Shown piece after piece: positions 17,917-27,851 of a DNA stretch of 64,000 nt. The notes beneath the pieces are model-generated. The model searched no databases and was not told the DNA's origin. It saw only the letters and a list, made by a program, of their open reading frames with translations. The translations under genes and the position numbers were made by a program. The DNA lies in the NCBI GenBank assembly GCA_963805405.1, contig CAWDUC010000016.1, positions 1 through 64,000 of the forward strand, written 5' to 3'. This stretch comes from JAEUMG01 sp963805405. Lineage in GTDB: Bacteria; Pseudomonadota; Alphaproteobacteria; Rhizobiales; Aestuariivirgaceae. Each line of letters opens with the position of its first letter. Positions within the stretch are counted from its first letter, which is position 1.

Positions 17917-18381
17917 ATGAATTTGAAGGGTTTTGCGGCAGTGGCGTGTATCGCCGCACTGCTCGGCGGCTGCTCTGAATATGCCGGCCCGAAGGAAACA
18001 TCCGGCGCCGTCATCGGCGGCGTCGCCGGCGGGTTGCTCGGCAATACGGTCGGCCACGGCCAGGGCAGGGCTGCGGCGACGCTTCTGGGCGCGGCTTTGG
18101 GCGCCGTGGTCGGCGGTGCGGTGGGCCGCAACCTCGACGATGTCGACCGCCAGCGCGCCTATTATGCCGCCCAGCGCTCATTCGAGACCGGCCGCCGGCA
18201 GTATTGGGACAACCCCAAGACCGGCCATCGCGGCGAGTTCGTGCCGCGCCGATCCTATGCCCGCAACGGCTATGGCATGTGCCGCGATTTCGAACATACG
18301 ATCTGGGTTCGAGGCGAGCCGGAAATGATCGAAGGCACGGCTTGCGAAATGGCTGACGGAAGCTGGCGTATTGTGGGGTAA
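17917..18381 (+). CDS. Glycine-zipper lipoprotein (17-kDa surface antigen-like)
   Basis: 154 residues. A lipoprotein signal ends in LLGGCSEY (lipobox LGGC). Residues about 30-70 form a glycine zipper (AVIGGVAGGLLGNTVG, then GAALGAVVGGAVGRNLDD). The rest is a soluble C-terminal part with two Cys. Proteins of this type sit in the outer membrane envelope of alphaproteobacteria. The frame is intact; the ATG lies directly upstream of MNLKGF. Confidence 0.8.
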   Translation: MNLKGFAAVACIAALLGGCSEYAGPKETSGAVIGGVAGGLLGNTVGHGQGRAAATLLGAALGAVVGGAVGRNLDDVDRQRAYYAAQRSFETGRRQYWDNPKTGHRGEFVPRRSYARNGYGMCRDFEHTIWVRGEPEMIEGTACEMADGSWRIVG

Positions 18382-18482
18382 ATGGCGGTATCCAAGCCGC
18401 CCAGGGCCCTTTTCTTTAACCCTTAACTGTGCCAGAAAGCCCGCAACGGCAGCCGTGTCGGGCGTGTCCGCATGTGGATTTC

Positions 18483-19310
18483 ATGAGCGAAAACAAGGCT
18501 TTAATGGCGGGCAAACGCGGCCTCATCATGGGGGTTGCGAATAATCGCTCGATTGCCTGGGGAATCGCCAAGGCCTTGAGCCGCCAGGGTGCGGAAATCG
18601 CTCTGACTTATCAGGGCGATGCGATCAAGAAGCGCGCCGAGCCACTGGCCGCCGAGATCGGCTCGAAGGTCGTTTTGCCCTGCGATGTGACCGACATGGC
18701 CTCGCTCGATAGCCGTTTTCTGCCGAGATCGGCAAGGTTTGGGGCGGTCTCGATTTCCTCGTTCACGCTATCGCCTTTTCCGACAAGGATGAACTGACCG
18801 GTCGCTATGTCGACACCAGCGCCGACAATTTCACGCGTACCATGTTCATCTCCTGCTACAGCTTTACCGCCGTCGCGCAGCGCGCCGAAAAACTGATGAA
18901 CAATGGCGGATCGCTCCTCACTTTGACCTATTACGGCGCCGAAAAATGGATGCCGCATTACAACGTCATGGGCGTCGCCAAGGCCGCCCTGGAAGCCTCG
19001 GTGCGCTATATGGCGGCGGATCTGGGCCCCAAAAACATCCGTGTGAACGCGATCTCCGCAGGTCCGATCAAGACCCTGCGCCGCCTCCGGGATTGGCGAT
19101 TTTCGCTACATCTTGAAGTGGAACGAGTACAACTCGCCCTTGCGCCGCACGGTCACAATCGATGAGGTCGGCGATTCAGGGCTTTACCTCCTGAGCGATC
19201 TCGGCCGCGCGGTGACCGGCGAAATCCTCCACGTCGATGCCGGCTACCACATTGTCGGGATGAAGAACCCGGAAGCGCCCGACCTGACTGTCGCGTCCAA
19301 CGGTGATTGA
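18483..19310 (+). CDS. fabI: Enoyl-[acyl-carrier-protein] reductase (NADH), two frameshifts
   Basis: Last step of fatty acid elongation. The product starts MSENKALMAGKRG; it has the FabI nucleotide-binding region GVANNRSIAWGIAKAL and ALTYQGD, the catalytic YNVMGVAKAALE with Tyr and Lys, and the C-terminal GEILHVDAGYHIVGM. Breaks lie near 18720 and 19079; restored reading gives GLDFLVHAIAFSDK and ASGIGDFRYILKWNEYN. The joined length is about 275 residues, normal for FabI. Its stop overlaps the GTG start of the next gene. Confidence 0.88.
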
Positions 19311-19909
19311 GCCCAATCCGCCGATCTATTTCGTTCGCCACGGCGAGACCGACTGGAATCGCGAATTCCGCATCCAGGGCCAGATCGACATCCCGCTGAA
19401 CGGCACCGGCCATTTGCAATCGGAACGCGTGGCGCGCGCGCTCCGCCAGCATTTGGGCGATACTCCGGTCGACCGTTTCGTCGTGAGCCCCCTGACGCGC
19501 GCACGCCAGACCATGACCTATCTCGCACGCGAGTTCGAACTTCCCGAGCATCGCATCGAGGTCGAGCCTGCGATGCTGGAATTCGCCTTCGGCGTTTGGG
19601 AAGGGCGAAACTTTCGGTGAATTCCACGCCGACCCCGATTGCCCCAAGACACCGCTCGAGCGCTATCACTGGCGCCCGCGCGATGGCGAGAGCTACGAGG
19701 ACGGCCTTGAGCGCGTGCGCCAATGGATCGGCAGGATCACCGGACCGACAGTCATCGTCGCCCATGGTGCGATCGGCCGCTGTCTCATCGGGCTGGTATC
19801 GGATCTGAGCCCGGTCGACATGGTTTCGTCGAAGACGCCGCAAGGCTGCTTCTGCCGCCTTGAAAACGGGCAGATCGACTGGATCGACGCCTATGCGGAT
19901 GACGATTGA
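19303..19909 (+). CDS. Histidine phosphatase (phosphoglycerate mutase-like), frameshifted
   Basis: The GTG start overlaps the end of fabI. The RHG motif YFVRHGETDWNREF is at the N-terminus; the second catalytic His is in IVAHGAIGRCL. One extra G at about 19606 stops the raw frame; without it the protein runs GETFGEFHADPDCPKTPLER to the stop at 19909, about 200 residues. The substrate is unknown, as for most members of this superfamily. Confidence 0.82.
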
Positions 19910-20014
19910 TACTGAAAATTTGATTCAATTGCTTTCATTCGGCCGGGCTGAAATCTTTATGAGTTAAAGCTATCATTGAGCCTTGGGTGAAACCTTAGGG
20001 CTCAGGAAACTCAC

Positions 20015-21346
20015 GTGAGTAGGAAGGCATCGAACCGACCGCACGGTGCGGCTGTCGCGGGCTCTTCTGCCGTGGGCACTCACGATGCTTTTCGCACGGA
20101 AGCGAGATCGATCGCTGAACTCCTGTTCTGGATCAACTGCATTGGCGCACCGGTGCTGGTGGTCGATAAGAACACGCTGACGATCCACCATGCCAATGAA
20201 TGCGCGGCGGCCTTCTTTTTCCACGACCATGGCAACTTCGCCGGCGCCAACATCGGCGATATCGTTGGCGGCGATGCTGAACTCATGCTTGCGCAGGTGT
20301 GGAACAACGCTGCAGTAGGCACAGTCGGGCAACCGTTTCTTGTCCGCAGCGTCATCGCCGGTCAACGTCGCCGGTTGATCGTGCGGGCCACCAAGATCAT
20401 CGCCGCGGGCGAAATGTTCCGTTTGTTCACGTTCATCGATGCCCCGGCCGAGGAGAGGGTCGAGCGTCCAGGCTGGCAGCATAACGTGGTGGAGGTTCTC
20501 AACTGGCTTCCCTGCGCACTCGAAATTGCCGACAACCGCGATGAAGTCCAGTTTGCCAATGCGGAGACCCTGAAGCTCTTTGGCTATGGACAGTACGACC
20601 TTGGCTCCCCGGACGACTGGTGGCGTCTTGCTTATCCCGATCCCGAATACCGGCAATTCGCGAAGCAGAAATGGGATACCGAAATCCGCACCGCGCGCGC
20701 CGAAAATCGCGAAATGACACCCTTCGACCTCGATGTGGCGACGGCCTCCGGCGAAATACGAACGGTCCAGTTCCGCCACCGCACGATCGGCAGTTTCAAT
20801 ATCAATCTGTTCTTGGACGTGACTCGCGAGCGCGCCTATGAGCGCGAATTGAGAGCGCTGGCAGAGACAGACTCTTTGACGGGCACGATGAACCGGCGGC
20901 GATTCTTCGAGGAAGCAGAAGCGCTTCTGTCTCTCCAATCAGGGGCTCCGGTCGGCGTGCTCATGCTCGATCTCGATCGCTTCAAAGAGATCAACGATGC
21001 TTATGGCCACGGGCAGGGCGATGAAGTGCTCCGCGAGTTCACGCAATGTGTGGAGGCAGTGCTGCGACAGAGCGATCGATTGGCCCGTCTGGGCGGCGAG
21101 GAGTTTGCCGTGCTTCTACCCGCAACCGGGCTGGAAGCCACGGCGGCGATCGCGGACAGGTTGCGTGTGGCTGTTTCGAAGCATCCTTTTCGGATAGGCA
21201 AGGAGAAATTGTCCGTAACCACCAGCATCGGAGGCACTTGCTGCGCGGTTGGCGAAGCGTTCGATGCGGCAATCTCCCGGGCCGACAAAGCCCTCTATGG
21301 AGCGAAACGCGAAGGCCGCAATCGCGTCGTCATGATCGCGATCTAG
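20015..21346 (+). CDS. PAS-GGDEF diguanylate cyclase
   Basis: 443 residues from GTG. Two PAS-like regions (about 35-145 and 155-270) precede a GGDEF domain with the active-site motif GGEEF at 360-364. An RQSD I-site lies five residues upstream, so product inhibition by cyclic di-GMP is expected. No transmembrane helix is seen, so it should be a cytoplasmic sensor making c-di-GMP. The frame is intact. Confidence 0.9.
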   Translation: MSRKASNRPHGAAVAGSSAVGTHDAFRTEARSIAELLFWINCIGAPVLVVDKNTLTIHHANECAAAFFFHDHGNFAGANIGDIVGGDAELMLAQVWNNAAVGTVGQPFLVRSVIAGQRRRLIVRATKIIAAGEMFRLFTFIDAPAEERVERPGWQHNVVEVLNWLPCALEIADNRDEVQFANAETLKLFGYGQYDLGSPDDWWRLAYPDPEYRQFAKQKWDTEIRTARAENREMTPFDLDVATASGEIRTVQFRHRTIGSFNINLFLDVTRERAYERELRALAETDSLTGTMNRRRFFEEAEALLSLQSGAPVGVLMLDLDRFKEINDAYGHGQGDEVLREFTQCVEAVLRQSDRLARLGGEEFAVLLPATGLEATAAIADRLRVAVSKHPFRIGKEKLSVTTSIGGTCCAVGEAFDAAISRADKALYGAKREGRNRVVMIAI

Positions 21347-21415
21347 GCTTCTCGCGGCTCGAACATAGCTTGAACATTTGACGCGGGAGTCATCGCCGCA
21401 TAATCATCTAGGCAA

Positions 21416-22501
21416 ATGTCTTACAACAGCTTCGGCCATATGTTCCGCATGACCACCTTCGGCGAGAGCCATGGGGTGGCGATCGGCTGCGTCGTCGATG
21501 GCTGCCCGCCCGGCATTCCGCTGAAAGCCGAGGAAATCCAGGCTTTTCTCGACAAGCGGCGCCCCGGCCAGTCGCGTTTTACGACCCAGCGGCGCGAGCC
21601 TGACACGGTAAAGATCCTGTCAGGCGTGTTCGAGGACGAGCGCACCAATGGCCAGGTAACGACCGGTACGCCGATCGCGCTCCTCATCGAGAATGTCGAT
21701 CAGCGTTCGAAGGACTATGCCGACATCCGCGACAAGTTCCGCCCCGGCCACGCCGATTATACCTATCAGGCGAAATATGGCCTTCGCGACTATCGCGGCG
21801 GCGGTCGTTCATCGGCGCGCGAGACGGCAGCGCGCGTGGCTGCGGGCGCCATTGCGCGCAAGGTGATCCCCGACGTCGCGGTGCGCGGCGCGCTCGTGCA
21901 GCTTGGGCCGCACAAGATTGATCGCACCAATTGGGACTGGGCCGAGGTCGACCGCAATCCTTTCTTCACCCCCGATGCCCGCGCTGCCGCCGAATGGGAA
22001 GTCTATCTCGATGGCGTGCGCAAGCGTGGATCGAGCTGCGGCGCAGTGATCGAGGTCGTGGCCTCCGGCGTACCCGCCGGCTGGGGCGCGCCGATCTATG
22101 CCAAACTCGACCAGGATATTGCCTCGGCCATGATGAGTATCAACGCGGTCAAGGGAGTCGAGATCGGCCTGGGATTCGGAGCTGCTGCTGCCTCCGGCGA
22201 GGACAATGCCGATCAGATCCGCATGCGCCACGGCAAGCCGGAATTCCTCAGCAACCATGCCGGCGGAATCCTCGGCGGTATCTCGACGGGCCAGGAAATC
22301 GTCACTCGTTTCGCGGTGAAGCCGACATCCTCGATCCTGGCGAGTCGCCAGACGGTGACCGCGCAAGGCGAGGACACCGACATCTCGACCAAGGGCCGGC
22401 ACGATCCATGCGTCGGCATCCGTGCCGTGCCGGTCGGCGAAGCCATGCTGGCGATCGTGCTCGCCGATCACTTCCTCATGCATCGCGGCCAGATTGGCTA
22501 A
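21416..22501 (+). CDS. aroC: Chorismate synthase
   Basis: 361 residues, complete. Family signatures are clear: MSYNSFGHMFRMTTFGESHG at the start, DKRRPGQSRFTTQRREPD, YRGGGRSSARETAARVAAGA, and NHAGGILGGISTGQEIV. It converts EPSP to chorismate with reduced FMN in the shikimate pathway. It stands alone, followed by an accessory stretch. Confidence 0.97.
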   Translation: MSYNSFGHMFRMTTFGESHGVAIGCVVDGCPPGIPLKAEEIQAFLDKRRPGQSRFTTQRREPDTVKILSGVFEDERTNGQVTTGTPIALLIENVDQRSKDYADIRDKFRPGHADYTYQAKYGLRDYRGGGRSSARETAARVAAGAIARKVIPDVAVRGALVQLGPHKIDRTNWDWAEVDRNPFFTPDARAAAEWEVYLDGVRKRGSSCGAVIEVVASGVPAGWGAPIYAKLDQDIASAMMSINAVKGVEIGLGFGAAAASGEDNADQIRMRHGKPEFLSNHAGGILGGISTGQEIVTRFAVKPTSSILASRQTVTAQGEDTDISTKGRHDPCVGIRAVPVGEAMLAIVLADHFLMHRGQIG

Positions 22502-22817
22502 ACGATAGTCCGGTTGCGGCAAAAAAACCGGCACGGCCAAGCATATCTTTCACTATCGGTTCGCGTCTTGAACGCAGTTTGCGCGGCGGTACTGACCGTA
22601 ACCAATGGATCGAATGGCGTGAACCCGGTGCCGCCTTCCTTCAGAGCCACTAGGGACGCCTGTATTGCTCATCGGCTTCTGGCGGACTCAAAGCAATTTC
22701 TTGGTCGCGTCCGCGCTCGACATGCCGAGAAAATCATCGGGTTCCTGCCCGATATTCTTCACAGACGCAGCGCTGCTTTGATTGGTTGGGAGGGTAATAC
22801 AGTCAGCATAGGAGTTA
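22502..22817. other. Intergenic stretch with no confident gene
   Basis: Only weak frames are present. On the minus strand a frame 22688-22888 (about 66 residues, ending SSADATKKLL) could be the true C-terminus of the neighbouring 277-residue protein if a frameshift lies near 22830. A short CCGGTT/AACCGG stem lies just after aroC but has no following T run on the plus strand. Confidence 0.4.
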
Positions 22818-23651
22818 TCAATGGCAATCGGGGGGCGAAGTGATGATATCAACCCAACGGTGAAAATCGGAATCTCTTGACTTTTCATGTAGTGAACTCC
22901 AGCCGTCGCCCTTATTCACAACCAATCTCGCCTCATCCGCCCATGCAACTTCGCGATAAAAGAAAGTAGTATCAAAGCTATGCCGGGGTAATGGGTGTGT
23001 GAACACCCAGTATGCCGAGCTAAAGAATGCACCGCCATCCGGTGTATCGCGCACAACATCGCAGAGAAAAACGACTGCATTTATTCGCTCGGTCCCACCG
23101 AAAAAGCGGCAGGCGGCAAAGAATAGGTCGATGTTGGGTTGAAAATCTGCCCTGTCAAACCAGGACGCAGGAAACTTGCAGAAAATCACCGCAGGCGCCC
23201 CGCTCGGAAGTTGATTCTTCTTCTTTTTAAGCGTGTTCACAACAGGCTTAAGCGCATAGACTTCACGATCCAACGAAGTAACCTCGACATTGACGATGAT
23301 TTCGCCAAGCCGTGCTGAAAAGTCAAAATCCTCGCCCTTCACACGGTGCTCTCGCTCCGGCCAGCATTCAATTTGAAAGCCGGCTTCTAGAAACACTCTC
23401 GCGGAATACAACTCAAAGAATGCTGATACCCCAGGGCGCTTCCGCATACGGTTGCAAAATTCGCCGAAGCCTTTGGCATTCCGCATTTCAAATAAGGTAA
23501 CACCGGTGTGAGCTATCGGAACATTATCTCCCACTCGGAACAGTTCGCCGGCGAGCTCCGGACCTATGTAATAAGCGACCACCGCTAGCGCAGCCCCAAT
23601 GTCTTTGTCGGTGGTAGAAAACCAGGTTTTTGGGAAGCTCTTCTCGAACAC
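22818..23651 (-). CDS. Hypothetical protein, possible nuclease-like fold
   Basis: 277 residues, complete frame. Residues about 80-140 run ARVFLEAGFQIECWPE, then GEDFDFSARLGEIIVNVEVT. This alternation of a conserved Asp and a beta-strand Glu resembles PD-(D/E)XK-type proteins, but the final Lys is not seen, so the activity is only a guess. GC and codon use are lower than in flanking core genes, marking an accessory insertion between aroC and the methyltransferase gene. Confidence 0.6.
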   Translation of the reverse strand: MFEKSFPKTWFSTTDKDIGAALAVVAYYIGPELAGELFRVGDNVPIAHTGVTLFEMRNAKGFGEFCNRMRKRPGVSAFFELYSARVFLEAGFQIECWPEREHRVKGEDFDFSARLGEIIVNVEVTSLDREVYALKPVVNTLKKKKNQLPSGAPAVIFCKFPASWFDRADFQPNIDLFFAACRFFGGTERINAVVFLCDVVRDTPDGGAFFSSAYWVFTHPLPRHSFDTTFFYREVAWADEARLVVNKGDGWSSLHEKSRDSDFHRWVDIITSPPDCH

Positions 23652-23780
23652 GCCGGCCTATAGCGACTTGCGGGAGCGTCGTCGAAATCGAGGCGGCTTG
23701 TAAAGCGCTCAGACACCGTCCTGAACCTATTCAGAACTCACATAAATCTCGGTAATCTCTCCAAAGGCCTTGACGAAAGA

Positions 23781-23999
23781 TTAGGCAATAAAATGTGATA
23801 CATAGGGTGACCGATCGGTCGACGGAATTAACTCCAGATACCGAATTTGGCTTAGGAGCGCGTCCAGGATGCCTTTACACGCTTCCGCCGTGTAGAAACC
23901 CTCGAACTGCTGATAGATTCGGTTAAAGCGAGGCAAAGGTTCGACACATCGCAGTCCGATGCAAGGAGACTTCGGAACTGCGTGAGGACCGTCTTTCAT
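23781..23999 (-). CDS. Candidate small hypothetical protein (72 aa)
   Basis: An ATG-started frame on the minus strand gives MKDGPHAVPKSPCIGLRCVE with a soluble C-terminal half (EGFYTAEACKGILDALLSQI). No family is recognised and no strong ribosome binding site is seen. It lies in the same AT-richer islet as the 277-residue gene. The remaining part of 23652-24004 shows nothing else. Confidence 0.3.
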   Translation of the reverse strand: MKDGPHAVPKSPCIGLRCVEPLPRFNRIYQQFEGFYTAEACKGILDALLSQIRYLELIPSTDRSPYVSHFIA

Positions 24000-24006
24000 G
24001 CCACTA

Positions 24007-25050
24007 TTAGGCCTTCACTGCCACCACGCGTTTCGACAGAAACACCGGCTCGCTCGCGACGACTTGCAGTCCGGCCTCGGTAAAGATTTCACGCAGATCT
24101 TCGCGCAAGTAGCCCTTGTAATAGGGCTCGTGGAAATTGGCCGGAAAGGATTCGAGCATCGCGTCGAATTCCGGCGTGTCGCCGGTCTGCAGCGAATCCA
24201 TGAAAACGAGAAGCCCACCCGGCTTCAACACGCGCGCGAATTCGCGCGCGATCTCCAGGCGGATCGGCTGCGGCACTTCGTGAAAGAGATAGATCGAAGT
24301 GACAATGTCGAAGCTCGCATCCGCGAAAGGCAAGGCCTCTGCCTTCGCGACCTTGTATTCGATATCGCGATATGGCTTCAGATGCGCGCGCGCCTCGGCG
24401 AGATAGGCTTCCGATAGATCGGATGCAGTGACGGCAAGGCGCGGGAAGGCCTGCTTCACGAAACGGACGAAGCGACCCGTGCCGCAGGCGACATCGAGAA
24501 GCGTCAGTTTGCGTTGGTCCTTGCCGCGGATGAAATCGGCGATCGGCACCAGGCATTGGCGCCTCATGGCGTTGGCCGTGCCCGAGAACAGTATCTCGAC
24601 CTGCATGTCATAGAGTTCGGCCGATTCTTCGGTGAGATAGCCGCCGGTCTGGAAATGGAAATTCTGCAGGTAATAGGCAGGAAGATCTTTGGCGAGTTCC
24701 GGCGAATAGACTTCCTCACCGCGGCCTTCCGCCTTGCGTTGCGCGGCGACCGGAAGATCGGCGAAATAGCGCCGGCTCCGCTTCAGGATCGCGGCAAGCG
24801 TGCCATCATGGTCGCGCGGCGCTGGATAGAGCCCGCGATCGGCATTGGCGAGGTCGCGGGCGAAGAGGGCTCCCATGTCTTCGAGAATGCGTGCGAGGCC
24901 AGGGCCAGAGCGGCGTGATGTTTGCTGCCTGTCCGCTTCCGGCGCGGGTGCTTCGCGAAAGCGCTGCGAGGCAAAATAATGCCCGAGATACCAGCCGACA
25001 CGCGCCATCTGGCGCATGGTGTAGTCAACGCGATCGATCGGTCTCAACAT
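24007..25050 (-). CDS. Class I SAM-dependent methyltransferase
   Basis: 347 residues from ATG 25050. The SAM-binding motif LLDVACGTGRFVRFVKQAF lies at about residue 190, then TASDLSEAYL and the UbiE-like FDIVTSIYLFHEVP and LKPGGLLVFMDSLQ. The N-terminal 150 residues are specific to this group (YYLQNFHFQTGGYLTEESA). The substrate is unknown. It starts inside the last codons of tlyA (7-base overlap), so they are co-transcribed. Confidence 0.85.
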   Translation of the reverse strand: MLRPIDRVDYTMRQMARVGWYLGHYFASQRFREAPAPEADRQQTSRRSGPGLARILEDMGALFARDLANADRGLYPAPRDHDGTLAAILKRSRRYFADLPVAAQRKAEGRGEEVYSPELAKDLPAYYLQNFHFQTGGYLTEESAELYDMQVEILFSGTANAMRRQCLVPIADFIRGKDQRKLTLLDVACGTGRFVRFVKQAFPRLAVTASDLSEAYLAEARAHLKPYRDIEYKVAKAEALPFADASFDIVTSIYLFHEVPQPIRLEIAREFARVLKPGGLLVFMDSLQTGDTPEFDAMLESFPANFHEPYYKGYLREDLREIFTEAGLQVVASEPVFLSKRVVAVKA

Positions 25051-25783
25051 GGCTTCTCCGCAGCGATCAGGAATTCGCGATTGCCGCCGCCGCCCTCGAT
25101 GGGCGATGGCGTGAGGCCGGTTACAGCCCAGCCCTGGCTCTTTATCCAATCCGCAATATCTGCACAGATTGTGGCGTGAATAGCATCGGACGTGACGACG
25201 CCGCGCTTGCCGATGCGATCGCGGCCGGCTTCGAATTGCGGCTTGATCAATGCCACAAGCCGCGCACCCGGCTTGGCCAGACGCCAGCGCTGGCGGCAGC
25301 ACAAGCTTGAGCGAGATGAAACTGACATCGGCGACGATGAAATCGGGATGCAATCTGGAGACTTTCGGCGCTCAGCTCGCGCGCATTGAGCCCTTCGATC
25401 AGGGTTACGCGCCGGTCGTCCCGCAGGCTTTGTGCCATCTGATCATGTCCGACATCGATGGCCGTGACATGCGAGGCACCGCGCTCCAGAAGCACCTGCG
25501 TGAAGCCCCCCGTCGATGCGCCGATATCGAGGCAGTGGCGGCCTTGCGGCGAAAGTCCGAAATGGTCGAGCGCATGGATGAGCTTGAGCGCCGCGCGCGA
25601 AACATAGGCTTGTGCCGCGTCGTGGAGGCTGATGACCGCATCCGCTGCGACCGGTTGGCCTGCCTTGGCGGCGACTTTTCCGGAAACTTTGACCGCGCCG
25701 CGACGGATGGCATCGCTGGCCCGCGCGCGCGACGGATAGAGGCCGCGCGCAACCAATTCGTCATCGAGCCTGCGGCGCGTCAC
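25044..25783 (-). CDS. tlyA: TlyA-family rRNA 2'-O-methyltransferase / hemolysin A, two frameshifts
   Basis: GTG start at 25783 overlaps the xseB stop (GTGA). An N-terminal S4 RNA-binding domain (RRRLDDELVARGLYPSRARA) is followed by a Rossmann fold with DIGASTGGFTQVLLERGA and the catalytic-region VADVSFISLKLVLP. Then comes LVALIKPQFEAGRD and the end GGGGNREFLIAAEKPC. Breaks lie near 25354 and 25280. About 246 residues joined, the family length. TlyA methylates cytidines of rRNA. Confidence 0.85.
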
Positions 25784-26019
25784 TCCACATCCAGAGGCTC
25801 GGTTCCCGACGGCGTGCCGTCCGATTTGAGCGTAATCTTCTCGATCCGCGCTTCGGCATCCTTGAGCAATTTCTCGCAATGCTTCTTCAAGGCCTCACCG
25901 CGCTCATAGATGGCGATCGAGGCATCGAGATCGACCTTGCCGGAATCGAGCTTCTCGACGATGCCCTCCAATTCGGCAAGCGCCTTCTCGAAACTCATCT
26001 TGGAAATATCATCGCTCAT
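25780..26019 (-). CDS. xseB: Exodeoxyribonuclease VII small subunit
   Basis: 79 residues, with the family core FEKALAELEGIVEKLDSGKV and IAIYERGEALKKHCEKLLKD. It partners XseA (not in the window) in a single-strand exonuclease. It is placed between the HDAC-like gene and tlyA on one strand, with short gaps, in a probable operon. Confidence 0.95.
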   Translation of the reverse strand: MSDDISKMSFEKALAELEGIVEKLDSGKVDLDASIAIYERGEALKKHCEKLLKDAEARIEKITLKSDGTPSGTEPLDVE

Positions 26020-26028
26020 TTTTGTCTC

Positions 26029-26970
26029 TCATGGGCTCGCATCATTGCCGCGCATCAGCGCCTGGACATGCACGGCGGTGGAGGAGGCAAGCGAAGCCAA
26101 GTCATAGCCGCCTTCGAGCACCGAGACAACGCGCCCGCCGCAGGTGGCATCGGCCTGTTCGAGGAGCTTGAGCGTCGACCAGGCGAAATCCGGTTCAGAC
26201 AATGCAAGACCGCCGAGCAGATCATTGCGATGCGCATCGAAGCCGGCTGAAATTATGAGGAAATCGGGCGCGAAGCGCTTGAGCGCCGGCAGGATCAGCC
26301 CCTCCATCGCCTGGCGGAATTCCTTCGAGCCGGCGCCGGCAGGCAAGGGCGCGTTGACGATATTGCCGACACCGGTTTCGGAGCGCGCGCCCGTGCCGGG
26401 GTAGAAGGGAAACTGATGCGTCGAGCCATAGAACAGCGAGGCATCGTCCCAGAATATATCCTGCGTGCCATTGCCGTGATGCACGTCGAAATCGACGACC
26501 GCGACGCGCTCGGCCCCGTGCTTGAGGCGCGCGCGATAGGCGGCGATCGCCACGGCGTTGAAGAAACAGAAGCCCATGGCGCGGCGGCGCTCGGCATGAT
26601 GGCCGGGCGGGCGCATCGCGACGAAGGCATTGTCGGCCTCCTTCGCGAATACCGCATCGGTCGCCGCGACCGCGCCGCCGACGCAGCGCAAGGCTGCCTC
26701 GAGCGTGGGAGGCGACATATACGTATCGGCGTCGAGACTTGACCAGCCTTCCTGGGGCGACGCCGCCTTGACGCGCGCCAGATGCTCGGGCGCATGCGCA
26801 TGGAGAATATCGGCCTCGCTGCCGATCGGCGCTTCGCGGCGGACGAGGCTGGCAAACGCGGGTGCTGACAAGGCCTTCATCACGGCGCGGATGCGATCGG
26901 AGCGTTCCGGGTGCCCCGGCGGCGTCTCATGCGCGAGCGCGGCAGGGTGATGGTAGAGCAGCGTAGTCAT
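26029..26970 (-). CDS. Histone deacetylase-family amidohydrolase
   Basis: 313 residues, intact. Zinc and active-site motifs are present: RPPGHHAERRRAMGFCFFN, VVDFDVHHGNGTQDIF, and LIISAGFDAHRNDLLGG, ending in VLEGGYDL. Bacterial members act as acetylpolyamine or acetoin-related deacetylases; the substrate here is unknown. Its ATG overlaps the corrected stop of the upstream SDR gene. Confidence 0.92.
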   Translation of the reverse strand: MTTLLYHHPAALAHETPPGHPERSDRIRAVMKALSAPAFASLVRREAPIGSEADILHAHAPEHLARVKAASPQEGWSSLDADTYMSPPTLEAALRCVGGAVAATDAVFAKEADNAFVAMRPPGHHAERRRAMGFCFFNAVAIAAYRARLKHGAERVAVVDFDVHHGNGTQDIFWDDASLFYGSTHQFPFYPGTGARSETGVGNIVNAPLPAGAGSKEFRQAMEGLILPALKRFAPDFLIISAGFDAHRNDLLGGLALSEPDFAWSTLKLLEQADATCGGRVVSVLEGGYDLASLASSTAVHVQALMRGNDASP

Positions 26971-27834
26971 CGTGTGGCTTTCAGGCTGGCGGGAGCGGGT
27001 GGAGACGGGGGAACGAAGAAATCAGCCATGAGATCGCAAGCGGGATCGACGCGATAGTGTTCGAAGTCGAGTGTCACCTTCGCTGGCTAGAAAACTGTCA
27101 TCGATCAGGAAATTGCCGGTGAAGGATTTGTCCTTCGCCAGGATCGCATGCGCCGCATCGGCCATGATCTCCGGCTTGCGCGCCCGCCGCATCGCATCCT
27201 CACCGCCGACCACATTGCGCACCGCCGCGGTTGCGATAAGCGTGCGCGGCCACAGGCAATTGACCGCGACGCGGCCCTCGAACTCGGCGGCGAGCCCCAG
27301 CGAGACGAGGCTCATCTGATACTTCGCCGTCGTATAGGCGACATGCGGCGCGAACCATTTGGGATCGAGATCGAGCGGCGGCGCCAGCGTCAGGATATGC
27401 CCGTTCGGGGCCTTGAGCAGGTGTGGCAGGCAGGCTTGCGAGACGAGAAAAGTGCCGCGCCCATTCACCGCCTGCATCAGGTCGTAGCGCTTGGCCGGCG
27501 TATCGAGGGTTGCGGTCAGGGAGATCGCCGAGGCATTGTTGATGCAGATATCGATGCCGCCAAAAGCCGCGACAGTCTTCGCAACCGCAGCAGCGATCTG
27601 CGTCTCATCGCGGATATCGCAGGCCAAAGCCAGTGCCTTCCCGCCCGCGGCTTCGATCGCCGCGGCGGCCGTGTGGATCGTGCCTTCGAGCTTGGGATGC
27701 GGTTCGGTCGTCTTGGCGGCGATGGCGATATTGGCACCGTCGCGCGCCGCCTTGAGCGCGATGGCAAGCCCGATGCCGCGCGACGCACCGGTGATGAACA
27801 GGGTCTTGCCCTTGAGTGACGGCGGCCTTTCCAT
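26967..27834 (-). CDS. SDR oxidoreductase (HSDL2-like), frameshifted near the end
   Basis: NAD(P)-binding TGASRGIGLAIALKAARDG is at the N-terminus, NNASAISL in the middle, and YTTAKYQMSLVSLGLAAEF carries the catalytic Tyr and Lys. The C-terminal NCLWPRTLIATAAV is typical of the SDR family close to HSDL2. The raw frame stops at 27022, but a shift at about 27075 restores DFEHYRVDPACDLMADFF and a stop at 26967 overlapping the next ATG. About 288 residues. Confidence 0.85.
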
Positions 27835-27851
27835 GCTGCTATAGAGCCCGC

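Noticed and set aside
19973..20938. 321-residue minus-strand frame opposite the diguanylate cyclase
   Set aside because: No family features, and the plus strand carries a clear PAS-GGDEF protein.
22514..22843. 109-residue plus-strand frame after aroC
   Set aside because: No ribosome binding site, no recognised features, and it overlaps the better-supported minus-strand gene.
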